Origin: Rhodococcus sp. B50
GTDB lineage: Bacteria; Actinomycetota; Actinomycetes; Mycobacteriales; Mycobacteriaceae
Reading direction: 5' to 3'
Assembly (NCBI RefSeq): GCF_013602415.1
Contig: NZ_WPAG02000002.1
Coordinates: forward strand, 2,235,480 to 2,299,479
Length of the DNA: 64,000 bases
In this document: positions 52,151-61,294 of the stretch, piece by piece
Layout: each line of letters begins with the position of its first letter
How positions within the stretch are numbered: the stretch's first letter is position 1
Translations under genes and position numbers: made by a program
The notes under the pieces: model-generated
The model's database searches: none
What the model saw: the letters and a program-made list of their open reading frames with translations, nothing else
Told to the model about the DNA's origin: nothing

Positions 52151-52967
52151 GGATCCTCCTCGCGGGCTCGTCCGCCGTACACGCTCCCGCGGCTCGGCCG
52201 TAGGCGCGCACTGTCCACTGTTCCAGATTCCGCGAGCACTCGGAGGAATGCCCGGAACCGGCCCGGATCCCGGACCGTCCGCGCTCACCGTTCGGGGCAT
52301 CGACACGCGCGTCCCGGTTCGGTTGTGACCTTCGCGTTTTCGCGCGTCGTGACGGATGTCACAGGACTGCCGGGCGGGCTCGGCGCGATTCGCCCGATTC
52401 TGGGTCGGGGCCGGTTCCGGGTGCGCGAAAATCGGTGCGTACCAGCGGAAACGGGGGGTCATCCGAGGTGGGCCGTGAAGGGCCCCGAAAGTTACCGATG
52501 GGTGTTACTGCGCAGTACCTGGCGCGCCCACCTCCGCCGCGCCCCCTTTCGCAGCCCGTGCCCGTCCGAAAGTTCCTGTGCCCGAATGCCGGTGAGGGGA
52601 GAAGGTCGATGAGCAACGACGAACCCCTCCGTCCGGGAGCAAAACGTGACAAACCCTCATGTTTCCTCCATGCTGTTATCCGAACGGAGCCTTCGCCCTG
52701 GGGGACGTGACCGCTACAACCGGCGGCCGTAGCTGCGGAGACCTGTTCGAAACGGTCCTTCGGACACCGCGGATGTTGCCCGCTGGATCGACGACGAACA
52801 CGCATGCCCATGCCAACCACGAGGAGCCGACCGCTACATGTTCCCGCTCGCGTCGCCAACACGAGACGTGGGACGTAGGACCGGTTAGTTTGTCCTCCTC
52901 ATTGGGGTGGAGCTTCGAGACGCGCGCCCGATGCGTGCACAAACCATGGAGAACGGTGGCAACGAGT
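52151..52967. other. Gene-poor divergent stretch upstream of the acyl-CoA carboxylase
   Basis: 817 bases between the divergent helical-protein and carboxylase genes. Only a 33-codon frame (52609-52710) has a convincing ribosome-binding site. The frame of the carboxylase stays open 103 codons upstream, but the encoded sequence is not protein-like. Promoters were not pinned down. Confidence 0.45.
52609..52710 (+). CDS. Possible 33-residue leader or small protein
   Basis: MSNDEPLRPGAKRDKPSCF begins this short frame. GGGAGAAGG lies three to four bases before the ATG. It sits 258 bases upstream of the large carboxylase gene and could be a leader peptide, a free small protein or chance. No stop-region hairpin was found. 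Confidence 0.25.
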   Translation: MSNDEPLRPGAKRDKPSCFLHAVIRTEPSPWGT

Positions 52968-55900
52968 ATGTTCAAGCGGATCGCAGTGGTCAATCGCGGT
53001 GAGGCGGCCGTACGCCTCATCCGGGCAGTCCGGGAGCTCAACTCCGAGCACGGCTACGACATCAAGACGATCGCTCTGCACACCGACGCCGAACGACGGG
53101 CGATGTTCGTCCGTCAGGCCGACGAAGGAGTGACCCTCCGCCCGTCGACCACGGCGGCGACCCCCTACCTCGATCACGCCGAACTCGAGCGCGCACTCCT
53201 CGAGGCGAAGGCCGACGCGGTGTGGGTCGGCTGGGGCTTCGTCGCCGAGGACCCCGCCTTCGCCGAGCTGTGCGCCCGCCTCGGTATCACCTTCATCGGC
53301 CCCTCGGCCGACGCCATGCGTCTGCTCGGCGACAAGGTCGAGGCGAAGATCCTCGCCGAGAAGGTCGGCGTTCCCGTCGCACCGTGGTCCGGTGGACCGG
53401 TCGATTCCCGGGCCGACGCCCGCCGCCACGCGCAGGCCATCGGCTACCCGCTGATCATCAAGGCCCGCTCCGGCGGCGGCGGCCGCGGCATCCGCAAGGT
53501 CTACGCCGAGGACGAGCTCGAACTCGCCCTCGAACGCACCCAGGGTGAGGCCGAGCGTTCCTTCGGCGACCCCGTCGTGTTCATCGAGCGTCTCGTCACC
53601 GACGCGCGCCACGTCGAGGTCCAGGTCATCGCCGACAAGCACGGCAACGTGTGGGCGCCGGGCGTGCGCGACTGCTCGATCCAGCGCAAGAACCAGAAGG
53701 TCATCGAGGAGTCGGCTTCTCCCCTGCTCACCAAGGAGCAGTCCGACCACCTGCGCGCGGTCTCCGCGGATCTCGTCCGCGCGGCCGGATACGCCGGTGC
53801 CGGCACCGTCGAGTACCTCTACCAGCCCGACCTGAAGATCTTCACCTTCCTCGAGGTCAACACCCGCCTCCAGGTCGAGCACCCCATCACCGAGGCCACG
53901 ACCGGCATCGACCTCGTCAAGCTGCAGATCCTCGTCGCCTCCGGCGAGAAGCTGCCCGGCGAGTGCCCCGGCGAGTTCGGGCACGCCGTCGAGGCCCGCC
54001 TGAACGCCGAGGACGCCGCCAACGGCTTCGCACCCGCCCCCGGCACCGTGCAGCTGCTGAAGTTCCCGCTCGGGTCCGGCCTGCGCGTCGACACCGGCAT
54101 CGCGCAGGGCGACGTCATCCCGCCCGACTACGACTCGATGGTCGCCAAGATCATCGCGTGGGGCCGCGACCGCGACGAAGCACTCGCCCGCCTGCGCACC
54201 GCTCTGCGCGAGACCACCGTCGTCCTCGACGGCGGCACGACGACCAAGTCGTTCCTGCTCGACCTGCTCGATCGCCCCGAGGTTATCGACGCCTCCGCCG
54301 ACACCGGCTGGCTCGACCGCACCGGCGCCGGCACCGAGACCGGACCGTCCAAGGTCGCCGACGTCGCACTCATCGCGACTGCTGTCGACGTCTACGACAC
54401 CGACGAGGCCCGCGAGCGCGCCGCCTTCCTCGCATCGGCCCGCGGTGGTCGCCCGCGCGCCGGCCACGCCGTCGGCCGCAAGGTCGAACTGAGCTACCAG
54501 GGGCAGGCCTACGAACTCGTCGTCGGACAGGTCGGTCCGCACCGCTACCGGGTCGACACCGGCACCGCCGAGTTCGACGTCGACGTCGAGCGGCTCGGCG
54601 ACTACGAGTCGCGCCTGACCCTCGGCGGCCACCGCCACAACGTGGTGTCGATCGCCGGTCCCGCCCACTTCCTCGTCGAGGTCGACGGCATCAGCCACCA
54701 GATCAGCCAGGACGAGGCCGGTGTGGTGCGCACACCCGCCCCGGCGGTGGTGGTCGCGGTCCCCGTCGCCGTCGGTGACGAGGTCGAGGCCGGACAGACG
54801 CTCGTCGTGCTCGAGTCGATGAAGATGGAGACCGCGGTCCGCGCTCCGTTCGCCGGCAAGGTCCGCGAGATTCTCGCCGTCGTCAATGCACAGGTCGACG
54901 CAGGTGCCCCCCTCCTGCGGGTCGACCAGATCGTCGAGGAGGTCGTCACCGAGACCGTCGAGCGCGTGGCGTTCGCCGCACCGGCGCCCTCGCTGAGCGA
55001 CGACGTCGCCGCCGACGCCCTTGCCCGTCTCGACTCACTGGCCGCGCTGGTCACCGGATACGACGTGTCCGCCAAGCGCACCGCGGCCCTGCTCGCCGAG
55101 TACGAGCGGCTCTCCGGGGCCGTCGACTCGTGCGAGATCGTCCGCGCCGAGCTGGCGCTGCTCACGACGTTCGCCGACGTGTGCGAACTGTCGCGCAACC
55201 GCCCCACCGAGGACGAGAAGAACAGCGACGACCGGGTGCACAGTCCCCGCGAGTTCTTCCACGGTTACCTGCAGTCGCTGGACGTGGAGGTCGGGGGTCT
55301 GCCGGACAGCTTCCGTGCGCGTCTCGCCCGTGCGCTGCGGCACTACGACGTCGTCGAACTCGATCGCACCCCGGATCTCGAGGAGGCCGTCTACCGGTTG
55401 TTCCTCGCGCTCGAGCGCATCGAGGCCCACGTTCCCGTGGTCACCTCGCTGCTCGACCGCTGGGTCGAGCGCGACGACACCGAGGTGGGCATCTCCCACG
55501 AGCTCAACGAGGTCCTCGACCGTCTGATCGTCGCGACCCAGGTCCGCTTCCCCCTCATCGGTGACGCCGCCCGTAACCTGCGGTACCGCTACTTCGAGGA
55601 GCCGGTGATCCGCAAGGCCCGCGAGCAGGTCTACGACGGCGTCCGCGGTTCGCTCGCATACCTCGCCGAGCATCCGCAGGCCGCGGACTACGCACAGCGC
55701 ATCGAGTCGCTGGTCGCCACCCCCGAACCGCTGATCGATCTTCTCGCACAGCAGATCACGCGCCCCGAGACCGTTCCGGGCCCGCTGCTCGAGGTCATCA
55801 CCCGACGCGCCTACAAGATCCGCACCCTCGAGGACGTCCGTTCGTGCACGGTCGGCGGACACCAGTTCGTCACCGGCAACTTCGATCTGCGCGGCACGCG

Positions 55901-58445
55901 TCTGTACCTGATCTCCGCGGAGGCACCGCAGGCCGAGTTCGCCTCGCTTCTCGACGCCGTCGAGGAGTCCGCAGCCTCGGTTCCGGACACGAAGAACCTC
56001 GTGATCGACCTCTACCTCGCGTGGGACGATGCTCCGGCCGATGCCGACGCCCAGGCCGACGCGCTGCGCACCGAACTCGCTGCCCGCACGGTGACGGGTG
56101 GGGCCCGTCGCGTGACCGTGACGGTCTGCCACACCGACACGGCCGAAGAGCACGTGTTCACCTTCCGCCCTTACGAGACCGGATACGCGGAGGAGACCAA
56201 CATCCGCGACATCCATCCGCTCACGGGTCAGCGTCTGGATCTGTGGCGCCTGAAGAACTTCGACGGCACCCGCCTGCCTGCCAACCCCGACACCTACCTG
56301 TATCACCTGGTGTCGCAGGACAACCCGTCCGACGAGCGGTTCATCGCGCTCGCCGAGGTGCGCGACCTGACCCCGCAGCGCGACGAGTCCGGCAGGATCG
56401 TCGGACTGCCGGCCTTCGAACGCGCTCTCGCCGGCTCGCTCGACGGCATGCGGCGCGCCCAGGCGAACCGCGGCGGGCGACGTCTCGACGCGAACCGCGT
56501 GGTGCTCTACGTGTGGCCCACCGTCGATCTCGACATGGAGGACCTGCGTCGCATCGGCCGCAATGCGGCCCCGCTGACCGTGGGTGCCGGCCTCGAGGAG
56601 ATCACGGTCATCGGCTCGTGGCGTGATCGGCACGACGAGCCGGCACGCGAGGTCGCCCTGCGCTTCTCGTACCGGTCCGGTGCCGGCGTCATCGTGCGGG
56701 TCACCGAACCGCCGAAGGAGCCGCTGAAGCCGCTCGACGAGTACACCCAGAAGGTCCAGCGGTCGCGTGCCCGCGGCACCGTCTACCCGTACGAGCTGAT
56801 CCCGCTGCTCACCGGCGGCCAGGGCACCTTCGTCGAGTACGACTTCGACGAGCAGGGCACCCTCGTGCCCGTCGACCGTCCCTACGGCCGCAACACCGCC
56901 GGTCTGATCGTCGGCGTCGTCGACACCCCGACCCCGCGTTACCCCGAGGGCATGAAGCGCGTCGCGCTGTTCGGCGATCCCACCAAGGCGCTGGGCACCG
57001 TCGCGGAGGCGGAATGCTCCCGCGTGGTCGCCGCGATCGATCTCGCCGAGAGCCTCGGCGCCCCCGTCGAGTGGTTCGCGCTGTCGTCGGGCGCGACGAT
57101 CTCGATGGGCTCGGGTACCGAGAACATGGACTGGGTGTCGCGCGGGCTGCGTCGCATCATCACGTTCACGCAGAACGGCGGCGAGATCAACGTCGTGGTC
57201 ACCGGCATCAACGTCGGCGCGCAGCCGTACTGGAACGCCGAGGCGACGATGCTCATGCATACCAAGGGCATCCTCGTGATGACGCCGGACAGTGCCATGG
57301 TGCTCACCGGTAAGCAGTCGCTCGACTACTCGGGTGGCGTCTCCGCCGAGGACAACTTCGGTATCGGTGGATACGACCGCGTCATGGGCCCCAACGGCCA
57401 GGCGCAGTACTGGGCTCCCAACCTCAGCGCTGCCATCGAGACACTGTTCGCGCACTACGCCCACGCCTATGTCGCGCCGGGCGAGCGCTTCCCGCGCAAG
57501 GCCGTGTCCGCCGACCCGGTGGACCGGAACGTGTGCGTGTACCCGCACGTGCATCCGTCCAGCGATTTCACCACCGTCGGTGACATCTTCTCGTCCGAGA
57601 CCAACCCGGATCGCAAGAAGCCGTTCGACATCCGCACGGTGATGCGCTCCGTGGTCGACCAGGACCATGCCGTGCTCGAGCGGTGGGCCGACATGGCCGA
57701 CGCCGACACCTCGGTCGTGTTCGACGCGCATCTCGGCGGTATCCCCGTCAGCGTCATCGGTATCGAGTCCCGTGCGATCCCGCGCAAGGGCTGGTTCCCC
57801 GCCGACGGACCGGACCAGTGGACGTCCGGCACGCTGTTCCCGAAGTCGTCGAAGAAGACGGCGCGGGCGATCAACGCGGCGAGCGGCAACCGCCCGCTCG
57901 TGGTGCTCGCCAACCTGTCGGGCTTCGACGGTTCCCCCGAGTCGCTGCGCAACCTGCAGCTCGAGTACGGCGCCGAGATCGGCCGGGCCATCGTCAACTT
58001 CGACGGTCCGATCGTGTTCGTGGTGGTCTCCCGGTACCACGGTGGTGCCTTCGTGGTGTTCTCGGGCGCACTGAACGAGAACATGGAAGTCCTCGCCGTG
58101 GAGGGTTCGTTCGCGTCGGTGCTCGGTGGCGCTCCGGCGGCAGCAGTCGTCTTCACCCGCGACGTCAACAAGCGCACCGCGAGCGATCCGCGGGTCGTGG
58201 AACTCGAGGCCCAGCTGCGGGCCGCGGAGGACGGCGACAAGGCACGTCTGGGTGTCGAACTCACGGCGCTGCGCACCGCGGTGCGGTCCGAGAAGCTGGG
58301 TGAGGTGGCAGCGGAGTTCGAGGCGATCCACAACATCCAGCGCGCGCAGCAGGTCGGCTCGGTGGATGCGATCGTGCCCGCTGTCGAGCTGCGTCCCCAG
58401 ATCATCGCGGCCGTCGAGCGAGGCATGGCGCGCACGCTCGCGTAA
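52968..58445 (+). CDS. Single-chain multidomain acyl-CoA carboxylase (eukaryotic ACC-like)
   Basis: 1825 residues. Biotin carboxylase at about 1-450 (FKRIAVVNRGEAAVRLIRA; ATP-grasp loop KARSGGGGRGIRK; EVNTRLQVEHPITE). The biotin carrier is at about 580-655, with the biotinyl Lys in VLESMKMETA near 618. A long helical central region at about 670-1130 resembles the central region of eukaryotic ACC. The carboxyltransferase pair fills about 1200-1825 (GATISMGSGTENMDW; GGAPAAAVVF). It carboxylates acyl-CoA to malonyl-type CoA; chain length is unknown. The ATG at 52968 begins the usual N-terminus. It ends with a U-tailed terminator. Confidence 0.93.
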   Translation: MFKRIAVVNRGEAAVRLIRAVRELNSEHGYDIKTIALHTDAERRAMFVRQADEGVTLRPSTTAATPYLDHAELERALLEAKADAVWVGWGFVAEDPAFAELCARLGITFIGPSADAMRLLGDKVEAKILAEKVGVPVAPWSGGPVDSRADARRHAQAIGYPLIIKARSGGGGRGIRKVYAEDELELALERTQGEAERSFGDPVVFIERLVTDARHVEVQVIADKHGNVWAPGVRDCSIQRKNQKVIEESASPLLTKEQSDHLRAVSADLVRAAGYAGAGTVEYLYQPDLKIFTFLEVNTRLQVEHPITEATTGIDLVKLQILVASGEKLPGECPGEFGHAVEARLNAEDAANGFAPAPGTVQLLKFPLGSGLRVDTGIAQGDVIPPDYDSMVAKIIAWGRDRDEALARLRTALRETTVVLDGGTTTKSFLLDLLDRPEVIDASADTGWLDRTGAGTETGPSKVADVALIATAVDVYDTDEARERAAFLASARGGRPRAGHAVGRKVELSYQGQAYELVVGQVGPHRYRVDTGTAEFDVDVERLGDYESRLTLGGHRHNVVSIAGPAHFLVEVDGISHQISQDEAGVVRTPAPAVVVAVPVAVGDEVEAGQTLVVLESMKMETAVRAPFAGKVREILAVVNAQVDAGAPLLRVDQIVEEVVTETVERVAFAAPAPSLSDDVAADALARLDSLAALVTGYDVSAKRTAALLAEYERLSGAVDSCEIVRAELALLTTFADVCELSRNRPTEDEKNSDDRVHSPREFFHGYLQSLDVEVGGLPDSFRARLARALRHYDVVELDRTPDLEEAVYRLFLALERIEAHVPVVTSLLDRWVERDDTEVGISHELNEVLDRLIVATQVRFPLIGDAARNLRYRYFEEPVIRKAREQVYDGVRGSLAYLAEHPQAADYAQRIESLVATPEPLIDLLAQQITRPETVPGPLLEVITRRAYKIRTLEDVRSCTVGGHQFVTGNFDLRGTRLYLISAEAPQAEFASLLDAVEESAASVPDTKNLVIDLYLAWDDAPADADAQADALRTELAARTVTGGARRVTVTVCHTDTAEEHVFTFRPYETGYAEETNIRDIHPLTGQRLDLWRLKNFDGTRLPANPDTYLYHLVSQDNPSDERFIALAEVRDLTPQRDESGRIVGLPAFERALAGSLDGMRRAQANRGGRRLDANRVVLYVWPTVDLDMEDLRRIGRNAAPLTVGAGLEEITVIGSWRDRHDEPAREVALRFSYRSGAGVIVRVTEPPKEPLKPLDEYTQKVQRSRARGTVYPYELIPLLTGGQGTFVEYDFDEQGTLVPVDRPYGRNTAGLIVGVVDTPTPRYPEGMKRVALFGDPTKALGTVAEAECSRVVAAIDLAESLGAPVEWFALSSGATISMGSGTENMDWVSRGLRRIITFTQNGGEINVVVTGINVGAQPYWNAEATMLMHTKGILVMTPDSAMVLTGKQSLDYSGGVSAEDNFGIGGYDRVMGPNGQAQYWAPNLSAAIETLFAHYAHAYVAPGERFPRKAVSADPVDRNVCVYPHVHPSSDFTTVGDIFSSETNPDRKKPFDIRTVMRSVVDQDHAVLERWADMADADTSVVFDAHLGGIPVSVIGIESRAIPRKGWFPADGPDQWTSGTLFPKSSKKTARAINAASGNRPLVVLANLSGFDGSPESLRNLQLEYGAEIGRAIVNFDGPIVFVVVSRYHGGAFVVFSGALNENMEVLAVEGSFASVLGGAPAAAVVFTRDVNKRTASDPRVVELEAQLRAAEDGDKARLGVELTALRTAVRSEKLGEVAAEFEAIHNIQRAQQVGSVDAIVPAVELRPQIIAAVERGMARTLA

Positions 58446-58462
58446 CGACCGCACAGACGAGG

Positions 58463-58499
58463 CGACCCCCATCGGAGAACATCCGGTGGGGGTCGTTTT
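58463..58499 (+). terminator. Rho-independent terminator after the carboxylase gene
   Basis: CGACCCCCATCGG pairs with CCGGTGGGGGTCG (one G-U) across a 7-base loop and is followed by TTTT. Confidence 0.92.
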
Positions 58500-58511
58500 C
58501 TGTCGTGCCGG

Positions 58512-58877
58512 TCAGTCGTCGTAATCGTCGTTGTGCAGATCGTCGCAACGGTCGTCCCAGTCGTCGTAGAAGTCCTCGACGTGGTCCGGCACCGTGTCGT
58601 CCCAGTCCTCGAACCACGCGTCGCACGTCGTGACGTCGATATAGGGGACGTCACTGGGCAGGTCCCCCGGTCCTGCAGCCCGGGCGGTGTCGATGCCCGC
58701 CCGAACGGTTCCTTCCGGGCTGCCGGTCGTCATCTCGTCCGCCACGCGGGCGACCGTGAACGACGACGGTTCGGAGGGAGCGGACTCACCCCGGTTCGCC
58801 GACAGGAAACCGACGGTGCCGGCCGTCATTGCGACCGCCACAGCGGTCACGGTCCATGCGGTACGACTCATCGCCAT
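58512..58877 (-). CDS. Small acidic secreted or membrane-anchored protein
   Basis: 121 residues. An N-terminal signal or anchor helix (TAWTVTAVAVAMTAGTVGFL) precedes a Ser/Pro linker, then a very acidic tail with repeated Asp/Trp (DAWFEDWDDTVPDHVEDFYD). Two cysteines (TTCDAW, DRCDD) may form a disulfide. The Asp-rich tail could bind cations. GAGGAG precedes the ATG. Family unknown. Confidence 0.75.
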   Translation of the reverse strand: MAMSRTAWTVTAVAVAMTAGTVGFLSANRGESAPSEPSSFTVARVADEMTTGSPEGTVRAGIDTARAAGPGDLPSDVPYIDVTTCDAWFEDWDDTVPDHVEDFYDDWDDRCDDLHNDDYDD

Positions 58878-58969
58878 GATCGTTCTCCTCGACTCGGTGT
58901 TCCGTCCTGATCACCGGCAACTCTGATGCACGACGATGAGGGGGCGATGAGCAGAAGATGACGAAACCT

Positions 58970-59749
58970 TCATCCGAGGCGCGTACGGATCCACTCGACC
59001 AGGGTCCGGGCCACCTCGTGAGGGGATTCCGGGACGAGGGCGTGCCCGCAACCCGGCACGAGGGCCGTGGAGACGAGTTCGCTTCCGAACTCCTCGACGA
59101 GCTCACCGCGGGTCTCCGCGGGCCGGAAGACGTCCTCACCGGCCTGCACGTCGAGCAGAGGTGACGGCGCGACCGTCCACCACGATTCCTTGTCGGTCGC
59201 GGCCATCGCGGCCCGTTGCGACACGATCGCCTCGGGCCACCAGCCGTCGAGCCACACCGCCGGGTCGTGCCCCTCGGCGAAAAAGACGTCGCGCAGATGC
59301 ACGAGGCGCTCGTCGTCGGGAAGGGACAGATCGGAACACTTGGCGACACGCTCGGTCAGCGAGGCCGGGAAGCGGCGGGCACCGGCGGCCAGCACGGCGA
59401 CCCCCCGGACGAGATCGGGCCGGTCGGCGGCCAGCACACGGGCCACGTAGTGCCCGAATGCATGACCGGCCACCACCGCGGGAGCGGCATCGAAGTGCTC
59501 GATGACGGCGGCGACATCGCCGGCGAGGTCGTGCAGGTCGAGGTCGGTCATGGGCCCGCGGCTGCGGCCGATACCTCGGGGTTGCGGTCGCAGAGCGGTG
59601 AATCCCGCTGCCGCGAGGTCGCTCGCGATCGGATCGAATTCGTAGGAGTCGCGCCCCAGGGAGGGAAGCAGTACTACTGCCGGCCCCTCCCCGTCGACGC
59701 CGACCTCGAGGTGCGCTACCGACGTTTCGACAAGATGGATTCGGCTCAC
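58970..59749 (-). CDS. Alpha/beta-hydrolase-fold protein lacking nucleophile serine
   Basis: 259 residues with the fold signature VVLLPSLGRDSYEF, PRGIGRSRG and a late CGHALVPESPHEVA histidine. The nucleophile elbow is GHAFG: the catalytic Ser is Ala. So it is not a standard serine esterase. It could be a non-catalytic binding protein, a cofactor-free enzyme that does not need the serine, or an inactive relative. Transcribed alone, upstream of a large AT-rich gap. Confidence 0.85.
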   Translation of the reverse strand: MSRIHLVETSVAHLEVGVDGEGPAVVLLPSLGRDSYEFDPIASDLAAAGFTALRPQPRGIGRSRGPMTDLDLHDLAGDVAAVIEHFDAAPAVVAGHAFGHYVARVLAADRPDLVRGVAVLAAGARRFPASLTERVAKCSDLSLPDDERLVHLRDVFFAEGHDPAVWLDGWWPEAIVSQRAAMAATDKESWWTVAPSPLLDVQAGEDVFRPAETRGELVEEFGSELVSTALVPGCGHALVPESPHEVARTLVEWIRTRLG

Positions 59750-59939
59750 GGCGCCATCCTCCCATCCCGCCCCGAGGCGCTTGCACCACAGCGCGGGGCG
59801 TATGTGTCAAAAGTCACACACGACTCGAGTGTGAACCGACTTCGGGTCGGGAATACCGGTCGGTTGGTCCCTGAAGCCCCGCGAGGTGACACCGAGTGCC
59901 GCCACAGTGCCACACCGGATGTTTACTCAGATCCGACGC

Positions 59940-60200
59940 CGCCAACTCTATTATGTTGCACACCAACATATTCCGGTGATACATGAACATTTCTTGAACA
60001 TACACAGTGCATTTCGACGGCATCTGACCCTGCGGTAACACGCTGCGCCAACCATGACATCCTTCGGCAAGCGAGGCGGCCCCCGACACCCGATCGAGCG
60101 AACAAGCAGTATGTCGGTACTCGCCAGTAGCACGAAAATATCTCCGAATTCATTTGAGCTCAAACACTTTTCATTACCATCGGCCAGAAACGCATGGTCG
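59940..60200. promoter_or_regulatory. AT-rich leader with palindromes upstream of FabG-like operon
   Basis: This stretch is clearly AT-richer than its surroundings. It holds TATGTTG-cacac-CAACATA (59952-59970), two TGAACAT direct repeats just after it, and the 12-bp palindrome TTTGAGCTCAAA (60153-60164). The whole gap from 59750 to 60415 has no convincing gene; it probably carries the regulated promoter of the operon at 60416. Confidence 0.5.
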
Positions 60201-60415
60201 GACCCATCGAAATGTTCCAGCTGACAACACAACCACGGTGCTGCATTATTGGTGTCGCAGGGAATCGCGGACATCGAGTCCGCGAGGAGGACACGCCACG
60301 GCTCGGGGGAGCCGAACGTGTTCCTCCCGAGAAATCAGGGGAGCAGGGGAACAAGCACGTCGATCCGGCATCGTCGCCGGGTCCGTCGCTGTCCCCTCAC
60401 AGCGAGGAGATCAGC

Positions 60416-61249
60416 ATGACCAGCACCATCGAACCCACTCCGCAGACCGACGCCGGCGGAAACAAGCTCCGCGGACGCGTCGCCTTCGTCACCGGCGGCA
60501 CGCGCGGCATCGGTGCGGCGATCAGCCGCAGCCTCGCGAGTCAGGGTGCCACCGTCGCCGCAGGTTACGGACGCAACACCTCGCAGGCCGATCAGTTCCT
60601 CGCAGACCTGAACGAGAACGGCCGCAAGGAGGTCCGTTACTCGGTGCACCGTGGTGATGTCGCGAACGCAGACGACTGCCGCCGCACCATCGACGAGGTC
60701 ATCGACACGCACGGTCGCCTCGACATCCTGGTGAACAACGCCGGCATCACCATCGACCGCACGGTACTGAAGATGCAGGACGAGGACTGGGACACCGTCC
60801 TCGGCGTGAACCTCTCGGGCGCGTTCTACCTGGCGCAGGCAGCACTGCGACACATGCTCGAGCGCGGCACCGGGCGCATCGTCAACGTCTCCTCTGTCAT
60901 CGGCGAGACCGGAAACATCGGCCAGGCCAACTACGCGGCATCGAAGGCCGGTCTGTTCGGCCTCACCAAGACCCTCGCCAAGGAAGCAGCCTTCTATCTG
61001 GCCAAGAACGACAAGCTGGATTCGAACGGCATCGGCGTCACCGTCAACACCGTCACCCCGGGCTTCGTCGCCACCGAGATGGTCGAAGCCATCCCCGAGA
61101 AGGTGCTCGCGCGCATCACGGACACCATCCCCGTGAAGCGACTCGCCGACCCCCAGGAGATCGCCCGGGTCGTGCACTTCCTCGCTGCAGACGCCTCCTC
61201 GTACATCACCGGTCAGGTGTGGGGTGTCAACGGCGGCCTGGACATGTGA
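60416..61249 (+). CDS. FabG/PhaB-like 3-oxoacyl reductase (SDR)
   Basis: 277 residues. TGGTRGIG cofactor motif, NNAG (VNNAGIT), catalytic Ser in NVSSVIGETG and Tyr/Lys in YAASK; the ending GQVWGVNGGLDM is typical of acetoacetyl-CoA/3-oxoacyl-ACP reductases. GAGGAG precedes the ATG; a longer open frame upstream lies in the leader. It is 45 bases before the KAS III gene, which could make the 3-oxoacyl substrate that this enzyme reduces. Confidence 0.92.
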   Translation: MTSTIEPTPQTDAGGNKLRGRVAFVTGGTRGIGAAISRSLASQGATVAAGYGRNTSQADQFLADLNENGRKEVRYSVHRGDVANADDCRRTIDEVIDTHGRLDILVNNAGITIDRTVLKMQDEDWDTVLGVNLSGAFYLAQAALRHMLERGTGRIVNVSSVIGETGNIGQANYAASKAGLFGLTKTLAKEAAFYLAKNDKLDSNGIGVTVNTVTPGFVATEMVEAIPEKVLARITDTIPVKRLADPQEIARVVHFLAADASSYITGQVWGVNGGLDM

Positions 61250-61294
61250 TCCGGCCTTCCCACCACAACTTCGAATCGAACGGTCCCCTCGCAC

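Noticed and set aside
52659..52967. A 103-residue N-terminal extension of the carboxylase
   Set aside because: The sequence is Cys/Arg/Thr-rich and not protein-like, whereas MFKRIAVVNRGEAA is the normal start of a biotin carboxylase.
55035..58472. An 1145-codon open frame opposite the acyl-CoA carboxylase
   Set aside because: Antisense to conserved carboxyltransferase sequence; the composition is typical of a GC shadow.
59814..60089. A 91-codon minus-strand frame in the AT-rich leader
   Set aside because: No ribosome-binding site, odd composition and overlap with palindromic regulatory sequence.
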